DNA of 64,000 nt from Algoriphagus oliviformis (GCF_017254915.1 NZ_JAFKCT010000003.1:62001-126000), one strand, 5' to 3'; numbered from the stretch's first letter, positions 33,874 to 43,077 are shown. Program-made: numbers and translations. The notes: a model not told the origin generated them from the letters alone.

Positions 33874-35193
33874 ATGACTGACCGCAGAAACTTCCTGAAA
33901 TCCTCCTCCCTGCTACTTGGCGGACTTTGGCTCAGCCCCGGCATTGCCGTCGCCAGAACCAAAATCTCCCCAAGCGACCAACTACGCGTCGCGCTCATCG
34001 GCTGCCGAAACATGGGCTTTGGAATACTCCGACACCACCTGGCACTACCCGAGGTGCGCTGTGTCGCCCTCTGTGACGTGGACCAAAACGTACTGGACGA
34101 AAAACTAAAGGAAGTGGAAACGGCAACAGGCACAAGACCGGAGGGATTCAACGACTTCAGGAAAGTATTGGAGCGCAAAGACATCGACGCGGTGATCATC
34201 GGCACCCCAGACCATTGGCACTGCCTGATCGCAGTCGCCGCCTGCCAAGCCGGCAAGGACGTCTATGTGGAAAAACCTATGGCAAACAGCATCGGGGAAT
34301 GCGACCTGATCGCCAGCGCAGCCAAACGCTACGATCGAGTCGTCCAGGTGGGCCAGCAGCAGCGGTCCGGACAAGCTTTTATTGAATCAAAAGACCTAGT
34401 CAAAAGCGGCCATCTGGGCAAAATCCGAAAAGTCAACATCTGGTCCAACTTCAACTATGGCCTGGGAAACGAAAAACAGTCAAATGCGGCGATCCCAGCG
34501 GGCGTGGACTATGACTTCTGGCTGGGACCAGCGCCTTTGCGGGATTTCAACCCCAATCGCTTTCACGGCAGCTGGCGGCATTTTTGGGACTATGGAGGAG
34601 GCCTCATGTCCGATTGGGGAGTCCATCTCCTGGACATGGCTGTGTGGGCAGAGGAGAATCCATCAGCGCCCTCGCGGGTCTTGACCTACGCGCGCAACGT
34701 GAACACGGAAAACCGGGATCGCGACACCTTTGACACGATGAACGTGCTTTTCCCAAAAAAAGACTTCCTCATCAACTACGACATGAATGGCGGACTCCAA
34801 ACCGGCCCCTATGGAAAACCCTATGGCATCGCCTATGTCGGCGACAAAGGCACCCTGGTCGTCAACCGAAGCGGCTACGAGGTCTATCCCGAGTGGAGCG
34901 ACAGCCCCAAGTCTCCCAAGTGCGAAGCCAAAAAGCTAGAAGGAACCAAAGAGTCCCACAACCTGCACGTGGCCAACTTTGTGGACTGCATCAAAACGCG
35001 GAACCAAACCGTCTGCCCGCCGGAAGCGGGCAGGATTGCCGCACTTCACGCCCACATTCCCAACATTGCTGCCCGGGTAGGCGCGGAGGAGTTGATATGG
35101 GATGATTCAAAAAGGGAGTTTGTGGGAAATAAAGCGGCCAATGCGCTGGTTTGGCCGGATTACAGAAAACCCTGGACACTGCCGAAAGTCTAA
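33874..35193 (+). CDS. exported Gfo/Idh/MocA-family oxidoreductase (Tat-type signal)
   Basis: A 439-residue protein beginning MTDRRNFLKSSSLLLGG, a twin-arginine-type signal. The Rossmann fold starts at LRVALIGCRNMG, and the family motif EKPMA (VYVEKPMANS) is present, with GTPDHWH before it. Tat export suits an enzyme that folds with NAD(P) bound. Exported relatives in Bacteroidota oxidise sugars or glycosides to 3-keto forms. No partner is adjacent; the gluconolactonase-like gene is convergent downstream, 55 bp away. Start at 33874 (ATG) gives the export signal at residue 1; the frame is open upstream to 33796. Confidence 0.85.
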   Translation: MTDRRNFLKSSSLLLGGLWLSPGIAVARTKISPSDQLRVALIGCRNMGFGILRHHLALPEVRCVALCDVDQNVLDEKLKEVETATGTRPEGFNDFRKVLERKDIDAVIIGTPDHWHCLIAVAACQAGKDVYVEKPMANSIGECDLIASAAKRYDRVVQVGQQQRSGQAFIESKDLVKSGHLGKIRKVNIWSNFNYGLGNEKQSNAAIPAGVDYDFWLGPAPLRDFNPNRFHGSWRHFWDYGGGLMSDWGVHLLDMAVWAEENPSAPSRVLTYARNVNTENRDRDTFDTMNVLFPKKDFLINYDMNGGLQTGPYGKPYGIAYVGDKGTLVVNRSGYEVYPEWSDSPKSPKCEAKKLEGTKESHNLHVANFVDCIKTRNQTVCPPEAGRIAALHAHIPNIAARVGAEELIWDDSKREFVGNKAANALVWPDYRKPWTLPKV

Positions 35194-35247
35194 GCAAAGA
35201 TTGGGATCTAAGTCATTGAGGAAGGTCGAAAACGCCCCATCCCGCAC

Positions 35248-36264
35248 TCATCCTGCTGCATTCAGCCTGATCCGCATCAGATAGCCGTCGGCCGTCATGT
35301 AGAGGTATTTCTCACCGGTATCGAAGCCGCAGTTTGCCGTGCCGTTTTCCGTCATGACCGACCCCAGCAGCTTTCCCTCCGGGCTGATCACCAAGACGCC
35401 CCCCGGACCGGTGGCAAACAAATGCCCGGATGAATGGACTTTCAATCCATCAGGCAGGCCTTTTCTACTTTCGCTCTGCAAGGGAGTCACATCGAGCAGG
35501 ACTTTTCCGGACAGGACATTTCCCTTTTCATCCAGTTCAAAAGCGTAATACCGCGCCTTGGCGGGGTCGGACTGGGCAATGTACAGCGTCTTTTGGTCGG
35601 GACTCAACCCGATGCCGTTGGGCCGCGAGAGCGAATCCACCAATAGCGACACCGTGCCGTCCGCATCCAAGCGATACACACCCTGGAAGTCGAGTTCCTT
35701 TTCGTCCCAGGGATCCATGCCATAGGGCGGATCGGTGAAAAAGAGCTGCCCCCAGGAATTATACACCAGGTCATTGGGACTGTTGAATCGCTTGCCTTCG
35801 TAGCCGGTCGCCAGCGCTTCAAACTCGGACTTGGGAGAATCGATGGAGGAAAGCATCTTCCCGACTTGCCGCTCCCCGTGCTGGCAAAGAACGAGATTGC
35901 CCGACGCATCCAAGGCCAAGCCATTGGCGCCCGGCTCGTTTTTGTCCGTCCTATCTCCCAAATAGCCCGAAGGACTCAGGTACAGCGAGAGGCTGTCCTT
36001 TTCTGTCCATTTCCAGACCTTGTTGGTAGGCACGTCGGTAAAAATCAAGGCCTGCTGACTCTCCAGCCACAGTGGTCCCTCTGCCCATTCAAATCCGGAT
36101 GCCAAGACCTCGATCCGGGCATCGGCCGGAATCAGGACATTGATCGCCGAATCCAGGCGCTCTACGGAGCCGATGGTTTGGAATTGGGCGGTGGTTTCTT
36201 CCTGTACTTTCGGACTTGCGCAAGCCGCGAAAGCCAGCACAGTCAAGCAGTGGCGATAGTTCAT
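35248..36264 (-). CDS. SMP-30/gluconolactonase-like lipoprotein
   Basis: A 338-residue six-bladed beta-propeller with a short signal (LAFAACAS, probable lipid Cys at about residue 15). The family motifs are ARIEVLASGFEWAEGPLW, NGLALDASGNLVLCQHGERQ and FNSPNDLVYNSWGQLFFTDPPYG, which carry the metal ligands (Glu, Asn, Asp). Members hydrolyse sugar lactones such as gluconolactone. It may act on the lactone products of periplasmic sugar oxidases such as the one at 25226 (inference). It lies downstream of, and in the same direction as, the rhaI arm, with a gap of about 100 bp. Confidence 0.85.
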   Translation of the reverse strand: MNYRHCLTVLAFAACASPKVQEETTAQFQTIGSVERLDSAINVLIPADARIEVLASGFEWAEGPLWLESQQALIFTDVPTNKVWKWTEKDSLSLYLSPSGYLGDRTDKNEPGANGLALDASGNLVLCQHGERQVGKMLSSIDSPKSEFEALATGYEGKRFNSPNDLVYNSWGQLFFTDPPYGMDPWDEKELDFQGVYRLDADGTVSLLVDSLSRPNGIGLSPDQKTLYIAQSDPAKARYYAFELDEKGNVLSGKVLLDVTPLQSESRKGLPDGLKVHSSGHLFATGPGGVLVISPEGKLLGSVMTENGTANCGFDTGEKYLYMTADGYLMRIRLNAAG

Positions 36265-36366
36265 GGCATTTTGGGTTTAGGAAAAAGTAAGATAGGATTT
36301 TGCCTCCACATCCCCATACTTCACAATTTTGCCTGAATTGGCGAAGCTGATCCTATCCCAAGAAAG

Positions 36367-37614
36367 TCACAGCCCACTCGCCGTCGCGTCTTTCCCGCGC
36401 TTGGCGATCAGCTTTTCCCGGATTTTTTCGCTTCTGTAGAAAGCCAGCGGATCAGCCTCTCCCCCACTCTGGACGCGTGCCTCGCGCACCAAGGACCGGA
36501 CATCGGTCAGAAAAGCCGCCTGCAAAACCTCCTGCGCACCCACCACGTCGCCTTCCCTCTGGCATTGGCCTAGCTTGGCACGGTCCACGAGCAGCGCCTT
36601 GGCATAGGCCTGGGCAATGGACTCCAGCGCCTGGATCAGGTCCTCGATGGGATCCTTCGTATTATGGCTGGCATCGATCATCCAGGAGATGGACTCCCAG
36701 GCCTGGGCCTGTTCTTCAGCTCCCCCGATCAATTCGCAGAAAATCAGGAAAAGCTGGTAGGGCTTGATGCTGCCCGTGCTCAGGTCGTCATCACCATACT
36801 TGCTGTCATTGAAGTGGAAGCCCGCCAGCATCTCCTGATGCATCAGCGTAGCCACGATCTGCTCGATATTCGTATTGGGCAGGTGATGGCCGAGATCCAC
36901 CAGCACTTTGGCGCGGTCTCCGACTTGTCTGCAAAGCATGGCCGAGGTACCCCAATCGGGAATCACGGTATGGTAAAAATTGGGTTCGTAGGGCTTGTAC
37001 TCCAGCAGCAGCTTCCAGTCGGCAGGCATGCCTGCGTAGATGGCCTGCAAGGATTCCTGCGTTCCCTGCAGCGCTTTGCGAAAGTGTGCCTGCCCGGGAA
37101 AATTGCTTCCGTCAGCCAGCCACACGGTGAGGTCTTTGCTGCCCAAGCTTTTCCCGATCTCGATCACCTGAAGGTTGTGCTCCACGGCCTGCTGGCGAAC
37201 GGATGCGTCGGCGTTGCTCAGGGAACCCATCTTATAGCTGAGGGCCTGCCCGTAATCTTGGAAAGTATTGCTGTTCATCGCGTCAAAGGCGATCCCCAGG
37301 CTTGCCGCTTTTTGCTTGATTGCCTCGGCATCCTGGGGGATATCCCAGGGAATGTGCAGGGAGACGGCATCGGTTTTCTTGGTCAGGCGGGCCAGGAGAC
37401 CGATATCATCCAGCTTTTCCTCCAGGTTTCTGGGTTCGCCTCCTATGGAAAAACGGCCAAAGCGCGTGCCTCCTGCGCCCAAGGCCCAGCTGGGAACGGC
37501 GATCTGGAAGGCGGAAACTTTTGAAATCAAGTCTGCTATGGATATCCCACTTTCACCGAATTGATCTGCCAGGAGTGAAAGGGACTTATTATGAAATTCT
37601 TGGGAATACGACAT
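36367..37614 (-). CDS. rhaI: L-rhamnose isomerase, RhaI (Pseudomonas/rhizobial) type
   Basis: A 415-residue TIM-barrel isomerase. The sequence resembles the catabolic L-rhamnose isomerase of the Pseudomonas stutzeri/rhizobial type rather than E. coli RhaA. Metal ligands are seen as LLEYKPYEPN (Glu), VLVDLGHHLP (Asp, His) and FHFNDSKYGDDD (His, Asp). It would convert L-rhamnose to L-rhamnulose in the cytoplasm. It lies on the minus strand downstream of an NCS1 permease and a tiny membrane protein, divergent from the aldolase/kinase arm. Together they complete the first two steps of the pathway. Confidence 0.9.
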   Translation of the reverse strand: MSYSQEFHNKSLSLLADQFGESGISIADLISKVSAFQIAVPSWALGAGGTRFGRFSIGGEPRNLEEKLDDIGLLARLTKKTDAVSLHIPWDIPQDAEAIKQKAASLGIAFDAMNSNTFQDYGQALSYKMGSLSNADASVRQQAVEHNLQVIEIGKSLGSKDLTVWLADGSNFPGQAHFRKALQGTQESLQAIYAGMPADWKLLLEYKPYEPNFYHTVIPDWGTSAMLCRQVGDRAKVLVDLGHHLPNTNIEQIVATLMHQEMLAGFHFNDSKYGDDDLSTGSIKPYQLFLIFCELIGGAEEQAQAWESISWMIDASHNTKDPIEDLIQALESIAQAYAKALLVDRAKLGQCQREGDVVGAQEVLQAAFLTDVRSLVREARVQSGGEADPLAFYRSEKIREKLIAKRGKDATASGL

Positions 37615-37771
37615 GTGTTATTTTTAATTGATTCTCAATGACTGTTATTCGGAGAGGATTTTGACTTTGCCTTTGTGCAACATCCCCCGCCCCCTTTCGG
37701 GAGGTTTGTTTTCCAAAATCGAATTTGGGACTAGAGGGGGAGTTGGCTCAGGCTCACCCGAAGTTTTTTTA

Positions 37772-37868
37772 ACTACTCACTACTCCCTAATTTCCAAAAG
37801 ACCGCTTCGTCGTGCCTCCTCGCGGTGACGAGACGCCCGAACACGGCCAACTGCTCACTGCCCACTGG
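37772..37868. repeat. two short heptad arrays
   Basis: ACTACTC occurs twice at 37772-37785, and three CACTGCC-like units fill 37848-37868. The second array overlaps the stop codon and last codons of the tiny membrane protein. Confidence 0.5.
37799..37835. repeat. TCRYYGCGAGGAGGCACGA-type dispersed repeat
   Basis: Read on the minus strand, the sequence (CACCGCGAGGAGGCACGACG and GAAGCGGTC) is a variant of an intergenic element (TCATTGCGAGGAGGCACGA, then CGAAGCAATC) that I recall from many bacterial genomes. It has no known function and lies between the small membrane protein and rhaI. Confidence 0.5.
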
Positions 37869-38031
37869 GCTTGTTGATCCAGAAGGGTGCGGTGCTCATC
37901 CAGGCAACCATCCCGATACCCATCCAGAGTTTCATGGAGTCCATTTCCATTTTTCCGGCAAAGAGCAGGATAGGCGGCCCGATGGACAAAAGCAAACCGG
38001 CAAAGGATATGATTTTCAAGAGAGGTTTCAT
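37855..38031 (-). CDS. tiny membrane protein linked to the NCS1 permease
   Basis: A 58-residue protein (MKPLLKIISFAGLLLSIG) with two hydrophobic helices: ISFAGLLLSIGPPILLF and LWMGIGMVAWMSTAPFWI. Its ATG overlaps the permease stop codon (ATGA, 38028-38031), so it is translated together with the permease. It may be a transporter subunit or stabiliser; I know of no characterised homologue. It is the second gene of the permease-rhaI arm. The last codons overlap a heptad repeat. Confidence 0.65.
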   Translation of the reverse strand: MKPLLKIISFAGLLLSIGPPILLFAGKMEMDSMKLWMGIGMVAWMSTAPFWINKPSGQ

Positions 38032-39431
38032 GCGGCAAGGGATTTGGAGACAGGATATTTTACTTTGGAAAGGGCCACGAAGATGGCCACGGCGACAAAC
38101 CAACCCGGAAGGCCAAGGAAGAAGATTTCCACACCGTAGAAGAGGTTCAGCCCAAGACAAAAGGCCAAAGTCAGTACCCAGCTCATCAGTGCGGGTAGGC
38201 TAAATTCAGACTTGGAGCTTAAAGCCCCTTCGGATCGAAATCCCATTTTCTGCGAGAAATAGAAATCGGCAAAGATCACCGCCCCCATCGGCATCAGCAG
38301 CAATCCATACAGCGCCACAAAGTCCAGGAGCTTCATCACCAAAGCCGGAAAGCAGGCGGCCAAGGAAGTAATCCCCCCCACCACGGCGGTGATTTTCCAG
38401 GTGGCGACTTTGGGAAAAATGCCCTGCAAAGCCAAGCCCGCCCGATAGATCGTAGGATTGGCGGTGGTCCAGCCTGCGATCACCACGCAAATAGCCCCGG
38501 CGATGCCCAGGGTCTGATAGGCGATCGGCCCCGGTGCAAACTCCTGTGAACCGCTGTTGGCCTGCAGGAAAACCGCATAAAGGATCCCTGATGCAATCCA
38601 AGCAACAAAATGTCCCAAGTACACACCGCCAAACACCGCGAAGCCAGCTTTCCATGACCTGGCGTAGCGGAGGATCGTGAGGTCGGACATTCCTATATGC
38701 ATGGCCATATTGCAAAACCAAGCGAAAAAGATCACATGCCACACCGAAAATCTGGACATTCCGGGAAGGGGCACGCCATTCCAGATCACCTCCTGTGCCA
38801 CTGACACGAGGCTTTCGGCAGAGCCTACTCCCAGCTGGGAAAGCCCTACGATAGCCGCGGAAAAGAAGATCAGGATCATCCAAGGCGACATCACGTTGGC
38901 AAACTTGGACACCTGGGAATAGCCCTGTATCGCCACCAGCGTGACGACCGCCCCCAGCAGGAGCACGGTCACCACCCAGCCTGCCGTCCGGGGAAACCAG
39001 TCGGTCAGCGTCGGCATCTCCAGGTCAAAAGGTATCCCCACGGCAGTCGCCGATACGGCGATCATCGAACCCGCCAAAAAACAGAACATCAGGGCGTTGA
39101 CCAGATTGTACCAGCGGACCACGTTTTTGCCCGCGATGCGCTCCAATTGATAATAAAGCGTCATTCGCTTGGCCGTGGCAATGGGAGCCGTGATCAGCGC
39201 CCAGCTCAACACCGCCAGAAGATTGCCGATCAGCAAGCCAAAGACCAGATCTCCCGCACTCACGCCATGCGCGACAAACAGCGGCCCGATCACAAACTCA
39301 GTCCCGGCAGTGTGCTCCCCGGCATACATGCCGAGAAAGCTGCGGCTACCTTTGAGGCTTTGCTCGGGGACTGGAGTCCTTTCAAACTCGTTGGTGCCAC
39401 CTACAATTTTCTTGAAGAATCGATTGCTCAT
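38028..39431 (-). CDS. NCS1-type (purine-cytosine permease-like) transporter, likely L-rhamnose uptake
   Basis: A 467-residue protein with about twelve transmembrane helices. The N-terminal signature GGTNEFERTPVPEQ and FLGMYAGEHTAGTEFVIGP match the nucleobase:cation symporter-1 family. It is the first gene of an operon with the tiny membrane protein and rhaI, and divergent from the rest of the rhamnose pathway. Position argues that it imports L-rhamnose or a related sugar, although the family is known for nucleobases, hydantoins and vitamins. Substrate is inference. The rhamnose cluster has no RhaT or ABC transporter in this window. Confidence 0.8.
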   Translation of the reverse strand: MSNRFFKKIVGGTNEFERTPVPEQSLKGSRSFLGMYAGEHTAGTEFVIGPLFVAHGVSAGDLVFGLLIGNLLAVLSWALITAPIATAKRMTLYYQLERIAGKNVVRWYNLVNALMFCFLAGSMIAVSATAVGIPFDLEMPTLTDWFPRTAGWVVTVLLLGAVVTLVAIQGYSQVSKFANVMSPWMILIFFSAAIVGLSQLGVGSAESLVSVAQEVIWNGVPLPGMSRFSVWHVIFFAWFCNMAMHIGMSDLTILRYARSWKAGFAVFGGVYLGHFVAWIASGILYAVFLQANSGSQEFAPGPIAYQTLGIAGAICVVIAGWTTANPTIYRAGLALQGIFPKVATWKITAVVGGITSLAACFPALVMKLLDFVALYGLLLMPMGAVIFADFYFSQKMGFRSEGALSSKSEFSLPALMSWVLTLAFCLGLNLFYGVEIFFLGLPGWFVAVAIFVALSKVKYPVSKSLAA

Positions 39432-39714
39432 CTAGGTTGATTTTTCAGTGAATTAAAGAAACAGGCTTTCCTGCCCTATCCTGCTCTGTCCGAATGAAAC
39501 CTAGCCATTTGTCCCCTGATTATTTTGAAAACTGTTAATTTCAAGACAAAATTGGAGGATGCGCTGACCAAAGCCAGAATCCTTTTTTCCCTACTCAATC
39601 GAAAAACCGAGATATCAATAGTACTCAAGACACCACAGGACACCTATTGGGCTGATTTCTGGGAAATTCACATATCACTACCTGAACTGTTTAAACCAAA
39701 TGAACATACCGATT
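39432..39714. promoter_or_regulatory. divergent promoter region of the rhamnose cluster
   Basis: The 283 bp between the divergent permease and aldolase genes should carry both promoters and the regulator's sites. A small open frame at 39525-39749 starts at TTG and overlaps the aldolase start; I do not accept it as a gene. Near 39520 TATTTTG resembles a -7 element. No convincing inverted repeat for the GntR protein was found. Confidence 0.5.
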
Positions 39715-41820
39715 ATGAGTTTCAAATACGTGAGCTACCTCTGGGATGAGGCAAAAGCCGCCAAGCTGGAAGGCAATGAAGTCGACCTGTTGATCTATCG
39801 ATCCAATATGCTCGGCGCGGATCTGAGGATCACCAACTACGGAGGTGGAAATACTTCCTGCAAAACCACCGAACTAGACCCTCTGACCAAAGAACCCGTG
39901 GAAGTCATGTGGATCAAAGGTTCCGGCGGGGACATCGGTACCATGACCCGCTCCGGGCTGGCGGGCCTCTACGTGGACAAGCTCCGTTCCCTGAAGGGGA
40001 TCTACCGAGGCATCGAGTTTGAAGACGAGATGGTAGAGCTCTTCAACCACTGCATCTACGACTTGGCTTCCAAGGCTCCTTCCATCGACACGCCGCTGCA
40101 CGGATTTTTGCCTTTCAAGCACATCGACCACCTGCACCCGGATGCGGCCATCGCCATCGCCGCTTCCAAAGATGGGGAGAAAATCACCCAAGAGCTCTGG
40201 AAAGGGGCCATCGCTTGGGTGCCTTGGCAGCGTCCTGGCTTTGACCTGGGACTCCAGCTCAAAGAAGCCCTCGACAACAACCCCGGCATCCGCGGCATCA
40301 TGCTCGGCGGACACGGACTTTTCACCTGGGGAGACACCGCCTACGAGTGCTATATGAACAGCCTCGAAGTCATCGAGACTGCCTCAGCCTACCTGGTGGA
40401 AAACTATGGCAAAAAGCGCCCAGTTTTCGGAGGGGAGAAAGTTTCCTCTTTGGCACCCGAGCAGAGAAAAGCACAAGCGGCAAAGCTCGCCCCTATCCTC
40501 AGAGGCTTGGCTTCCTCAGAAAAAAGAATGGTCGGCACCTTCAACGACAGCGACACCGTCCTTCAGTTTATTAACAGCCACGACCTGGAGAAATTGGCTC
40601 CTATGGGCACCTCCTGCCCTGACCACTTCCTGCGCACCAAGATCAGCCCACTTGTGCTCGACTTGGCCGCAGATGCGGATCTCAGCGACGTAGGCGCATT
40701 GAAAGAATCCATCGGCGCGGCATTCCAGGCCTATCGTGAGATGTACGCCGACTACTACGAAAAACACAAGCACCCCAACAGCCCTGCCATGCGCGACCCC
40801 AATCCCGTCGTGATCCTCTGGCCGGGCGTGGGCATGTTCAGCTACGCAAAAGACAAGCAGACCAGCCGTGTCGCTTCCGAATTCTACATCAACGCCATCA
40901 ACGTGATGCGCGGAGCCGAAGCGGTATCCGAATACGTTTCCCTTCCACTTCAGGAGGCATTTGACATCGAGTATTGGCTCCTCGAAGAAGCCAAACTGCA
41001 GCGTATGCCAAAGGAAAAGCCTCTTTCCCGCAAAATCGCCCTGATCACGGGCAGTGCCGGGGGCATCGGCAAAGGCATCGCGGAGCGATACGTGCAGGAA
41101 GGCGCCTGCGTGGTATTGACTGACATCGACCAGTCTCGCCTCGACAGCGCAGTGGCTGAGTTTGAGAAAAAATACGGCAAAGACGTCGTCCTGGGCGCCC
41201 AGCTGGACGTGACCAACACGGAAAGTCTCGCCTCTGCGATCCAGGCTACCTGCCTGAAGTTTGGCGGCATCGACATCGTGGTAAACAATGCCGGGATCTC
41301 CATTTCCAAAGGATTTGAAGACCACTCCCAGCAAGACTGGGATCGTCTGAACGACATCCTTGTCATGGGCCAATACCACGTTTCCAAGGCCGGTGTTTCC
41401 TTGATGAAACAGCAAGGCTTAGGCGGTGACATTGTGAACGTTGTAAGTAAAAACGCTTTGGTTGCCGGTCCAAAAAACGTAGCTTATGGCACGGCAAAGG
41501 CAGCTCAGCTTCACATGTCCAGACTGATGGCAGCGGAGCTGGCCGAGGACAAGATCCGCGTCAACGTGGTAAACCCAGATGCGGTGATCGAAAACTCCAA
41601 CATCTGGGAAGGCGGATGGGCCGAAAACCGCGCCAAAGCCTATGGTATCGACGTGAAGGACCTCCCTCAGTACTATGCCAATAGAACCTTGCTCAAGGAA
41701 AGCGTCAAGGTAAGCGACATCGCCGACGCGGCTTTTGCCTTCGTCGGGGGACTGCTCACCAAGACCACCGGAAATATGCTTAACGTGGACGGCGGCTTAG
41801 CGCCTGCCTTCCCTCGATAG
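39715..41820 (+). CDS. rhaEW: bifunctional rhamnulose-1-phosphate aldolase/L-lactaldehyde dehydrogenase
   Basis: A 701-residue fusion. Residues 1 to about 420 form a class II aldolase (ITNYGGGNTSCK, HIDHLHPDAAIA, GGHGLFTWGD hold the zinc His and catalytic residues). Residues 440-701 form a short-chain dehydrogenase (ALITGSAGGIGKGIA, Rossmann loop; YGTAK, the catalytic Tyr-xxx-Lys near 590). Fused proteins of this kind cleave L-rhamnulose-1-phosphate to DHAP and L-lactaldehyde and oxidise the latter to L-lactate. It opens the arm that continues with GntR, kinase and lutABC. The start at 39715 (MSFKYVSYLW) is preferred; an upstream start at 39700 adds 5 residues. Confidence 0.93.
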   Translation: MSFKYVSYLWDEAKAAKLEGNEVDLLIYRSNMLGADLRITNYGGGNTSCKTTELDPLTKEPVEVMWIKGSGGDIGTMTRSGLAGLYVDKLRSLKGIYRGIEFEDEMVELFNHCIYDLASKAPSIDTPLHGFLPFKHIDHLHPDAAIAIAASKDGEKITQELWKGAIAWVPWQRPGFDLGLQLKEALDNNPGIRGIMLGGHGLFTWGDTAYECYMNSLEVIETASAYLVENYGKKRPVFGGEKVSSLAPEQRKAQAAKLAPILRGLASSEKRMVGTFNDSDTVLQFINSHDLEKLAPMGTSCPDHFLRTKISPLVLDLAADADLSDVGALKESIGAAFQAYREMYADYYEKHKHPNSPAMRDPNPVVILWPGVGMFSYAKDKQTSRVASEFYINAINVMRGAEAVSEYVSLPLQEAFDIEYWLLEEAKLQRMPKEKPLSRKIALITGSAGGIGKGIAERYVQEGACVVLTDIDQSRLDSAVAEFEKKYGKDVVLGAQLDVTNTESLASAIQATCLKFGGIDIVVNNAGISISKGFEDHSQQDWDRLNDILVMGQYHVSKAGVSLMKQQGLGGDIVNVVSKNALVAGPKNVAYGTAKAAQLHMSRLMAAELAEDKIRVNVVNPDAVIENSNIWEGGWAENRAKAYGIDVKDLPQYYANRTLLKESVKVSDIADAAFAFVGGLLTKTTGNMLNVDGGLAPAFPR

Positions 41821-41823
41821 TTT

Positions 41824-41868
41824 CGATTGCCGATTACCCTATTTGCCCTAACCCAATAACCCAATAAC
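41824..41868. repeat. heptad/octad array, CGATTRC and CCAATAAC types
   Basis: The array starts 4 bp after the aldolase stop codon and ends 2 bp before the GntR start codon. Units are CGATTGC, CGATTAC, then CCAATAAC twice. It fills the whole rhaEW-gntR junction. Confidence 0.65.
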
Positions 41869-41870
41869 CT

Positions 41871-42908
41871 ATGCTTCTTGACAAATCAGAAAAAATCGCC
41901 GTGGAATCGCGCACGCCGAAGTACCTCCAGGTAGTCAATTTGATCCTGGAGGACATAGAGAAGGGAAAGCTCAAAATCGGAGACCGGATACCTTCTATCA
42001 ACGAGACCAGTTTTGACTTCTTGCTTTCCAGGGATACGGTGGAAAAGGCCTACAACGAGCTGCGGGACCGGGGTATCATCACCTCGGTCCGCGGCAAGGG
42101 CTTTTACATCTCCTCCACCAACATGGGGCACAAGTCAAAGGTATTGCTGCTTTTCAACAAGCTGAGTTCGTATAAGAAGATCATCTACTACTCCATCATC
42201 GAGACACTCGGCTCGCAGGCAGCGGTGGATCTACAGATCCATCACTACAACAGAAACCTGCTCGAAGACCTGCTGGAAACCAACCTAGGCAACTACAACT
42301 ACTACGTGTTGGCCCCGCACTTCTTCGACAATGCCGGACATCCCGAGACGGGCTACGACCTGATCAAGCGAATCCCAAAAGACAAGCTGCTGATCATCGA
42401 CCGTGCGGTCAAAGACCATGAAAATGAGTTTCCAGGCGTATATCAGGATTTTGCCAAGGACATCTTTGAAGTGCTCGAATCCGGGATCTCCCACCTGAGA
42501 AAATACCAGCGTCTGATCCTGGTATTTCCAAAGGGCGACCTCTACCCCGTCGAAATCATGGACGGCTTCAAGCGTTTTTGCTTCTTCCACGATTTCAAAA
42601 ACCTCATCGTGGATGGCGTGGACGACGACGAGCCGCTGGACGAGGGGGATTGCCACATCGTGCTGGCAGAGTCGGATCTGGTAAACATCGTGAAAAAATC
42701 CCGGGAGCAGCTGCTGAAGCTGGGCCGGGACATCGGCGTCATCTCCTACAACGACACGCCGCTGAAGGAAATCCTCGCCGAGGGCATCACGACCATTTCG
42801 ACCGACTTCCAAAGCATGGGCAAGACCATCGCCAAGCAGATCCTAGGCACCGAAGACCGGATACCGATCAAGAACCCTTTCCGGATGACCCTCAGAAAGT
42901 CACTCTGA
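41871..42908 (+). CDS. GntR-family transcriptional regulator of the rhamnose cluster
   Basis: A 345-residue regulator. Residues 15-85 form a GntR winged helix (YLQVVNLILEDIEKGKLKIGDRIPS and SRDTVEKAYNELRDRGIITSVRGKGFYI). The remainder is a periplasmic-binding-protein-like effector domain (LLLFNKLSSYKKIIYYSIIE to ITTISTDFQSMGKTIAKQIL), as in LacI-type sensors. Located between the aldolase and kinase genes, it probably senses rhamnose or a downstream metabolite and controls both arms. Heptad arrays abut both ends. Confidence 0.9.
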   Translation: MLLDKSEKIAVESRTPKYLQVVNLILEDIEKGKLKIGDRIPSINETSFDFLLSRDTVEKAYNELRDRGIITSVRGKGFYISSTNMGHKSKVLLLFNKLSSYKKIIYYSIIETLGSQAAVDLQIHHYNRNLLEDLLETNLGNYNYYVLAPHFFDNAGHPETGYDLIKRIPKDKLLIIDRAVKDHENEFPGVYQDFAKDIFEVLESGISHLRKYQRLILVFPKGDLYPVEIMDGFKRFCFFHDFKNLIVDGVDDDEPLDEGDCHIVLAESDLVNIVKKSREQLLKLGRDIGVISYNDTPLKEILAEGITTISTDFQSMGKTIAKQILGTEDRIPIKNPFRMTLRKSL

Positions 42909-42954
42909 ATTTGAGATTCGAAATTTGAGATTTGAAATTCTTAATTGGAAAATT
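42906..42954. repeat. heptad array, GARATTT-type
   Basis: Seven in-register units (TGAATTT, GAGATTC, GAAATTT, GAGATTT, GAAATTC, TTAATTG, GAAAATT). The first unit contains the stop codon of the GntR gene. The unit type is shared with 48096-48130. Confidence 0.75.
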
Positions 42955-43026
42955 GGGCTGGGTTCTGGAGCAAAAAAGAAAACATCCTGAATCAGCTAAG
43001 GCGCGAGACAGTACTCTTGCCCTCGT

Positions 43027-43077
43027 AAATCGTACCTCTTAAATCGTACTTCGAAAGTCGTACTTCTTAAATCGTAA
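43027..43077. repeat. heptad array with 14-bp super-period, AAATCGT and ACTTCKT types
   Basis: Seven in-register units alternate between AAATCGT-like and ACTTCTT-like, and the array ends in AA directly before the kinase ATG at 43078. There is no spacer for a separate ribosome-binding site. Confidence 0.75.

Noticed and set aside
39525..39749. 74-residue open frame upstream of and overlapping rhaEW
   Set aside because: It starts at TTG, overlaps the aldolase start by 35 bp and occupies the promoter region of a divergent pair. No domain or conserved motif is visible.
41887..42812. minus-strand open frames antisense to the GntR gene
   Set aside because: They have no family character; the GntR winged helix and effector domain are clear on the plus strand.
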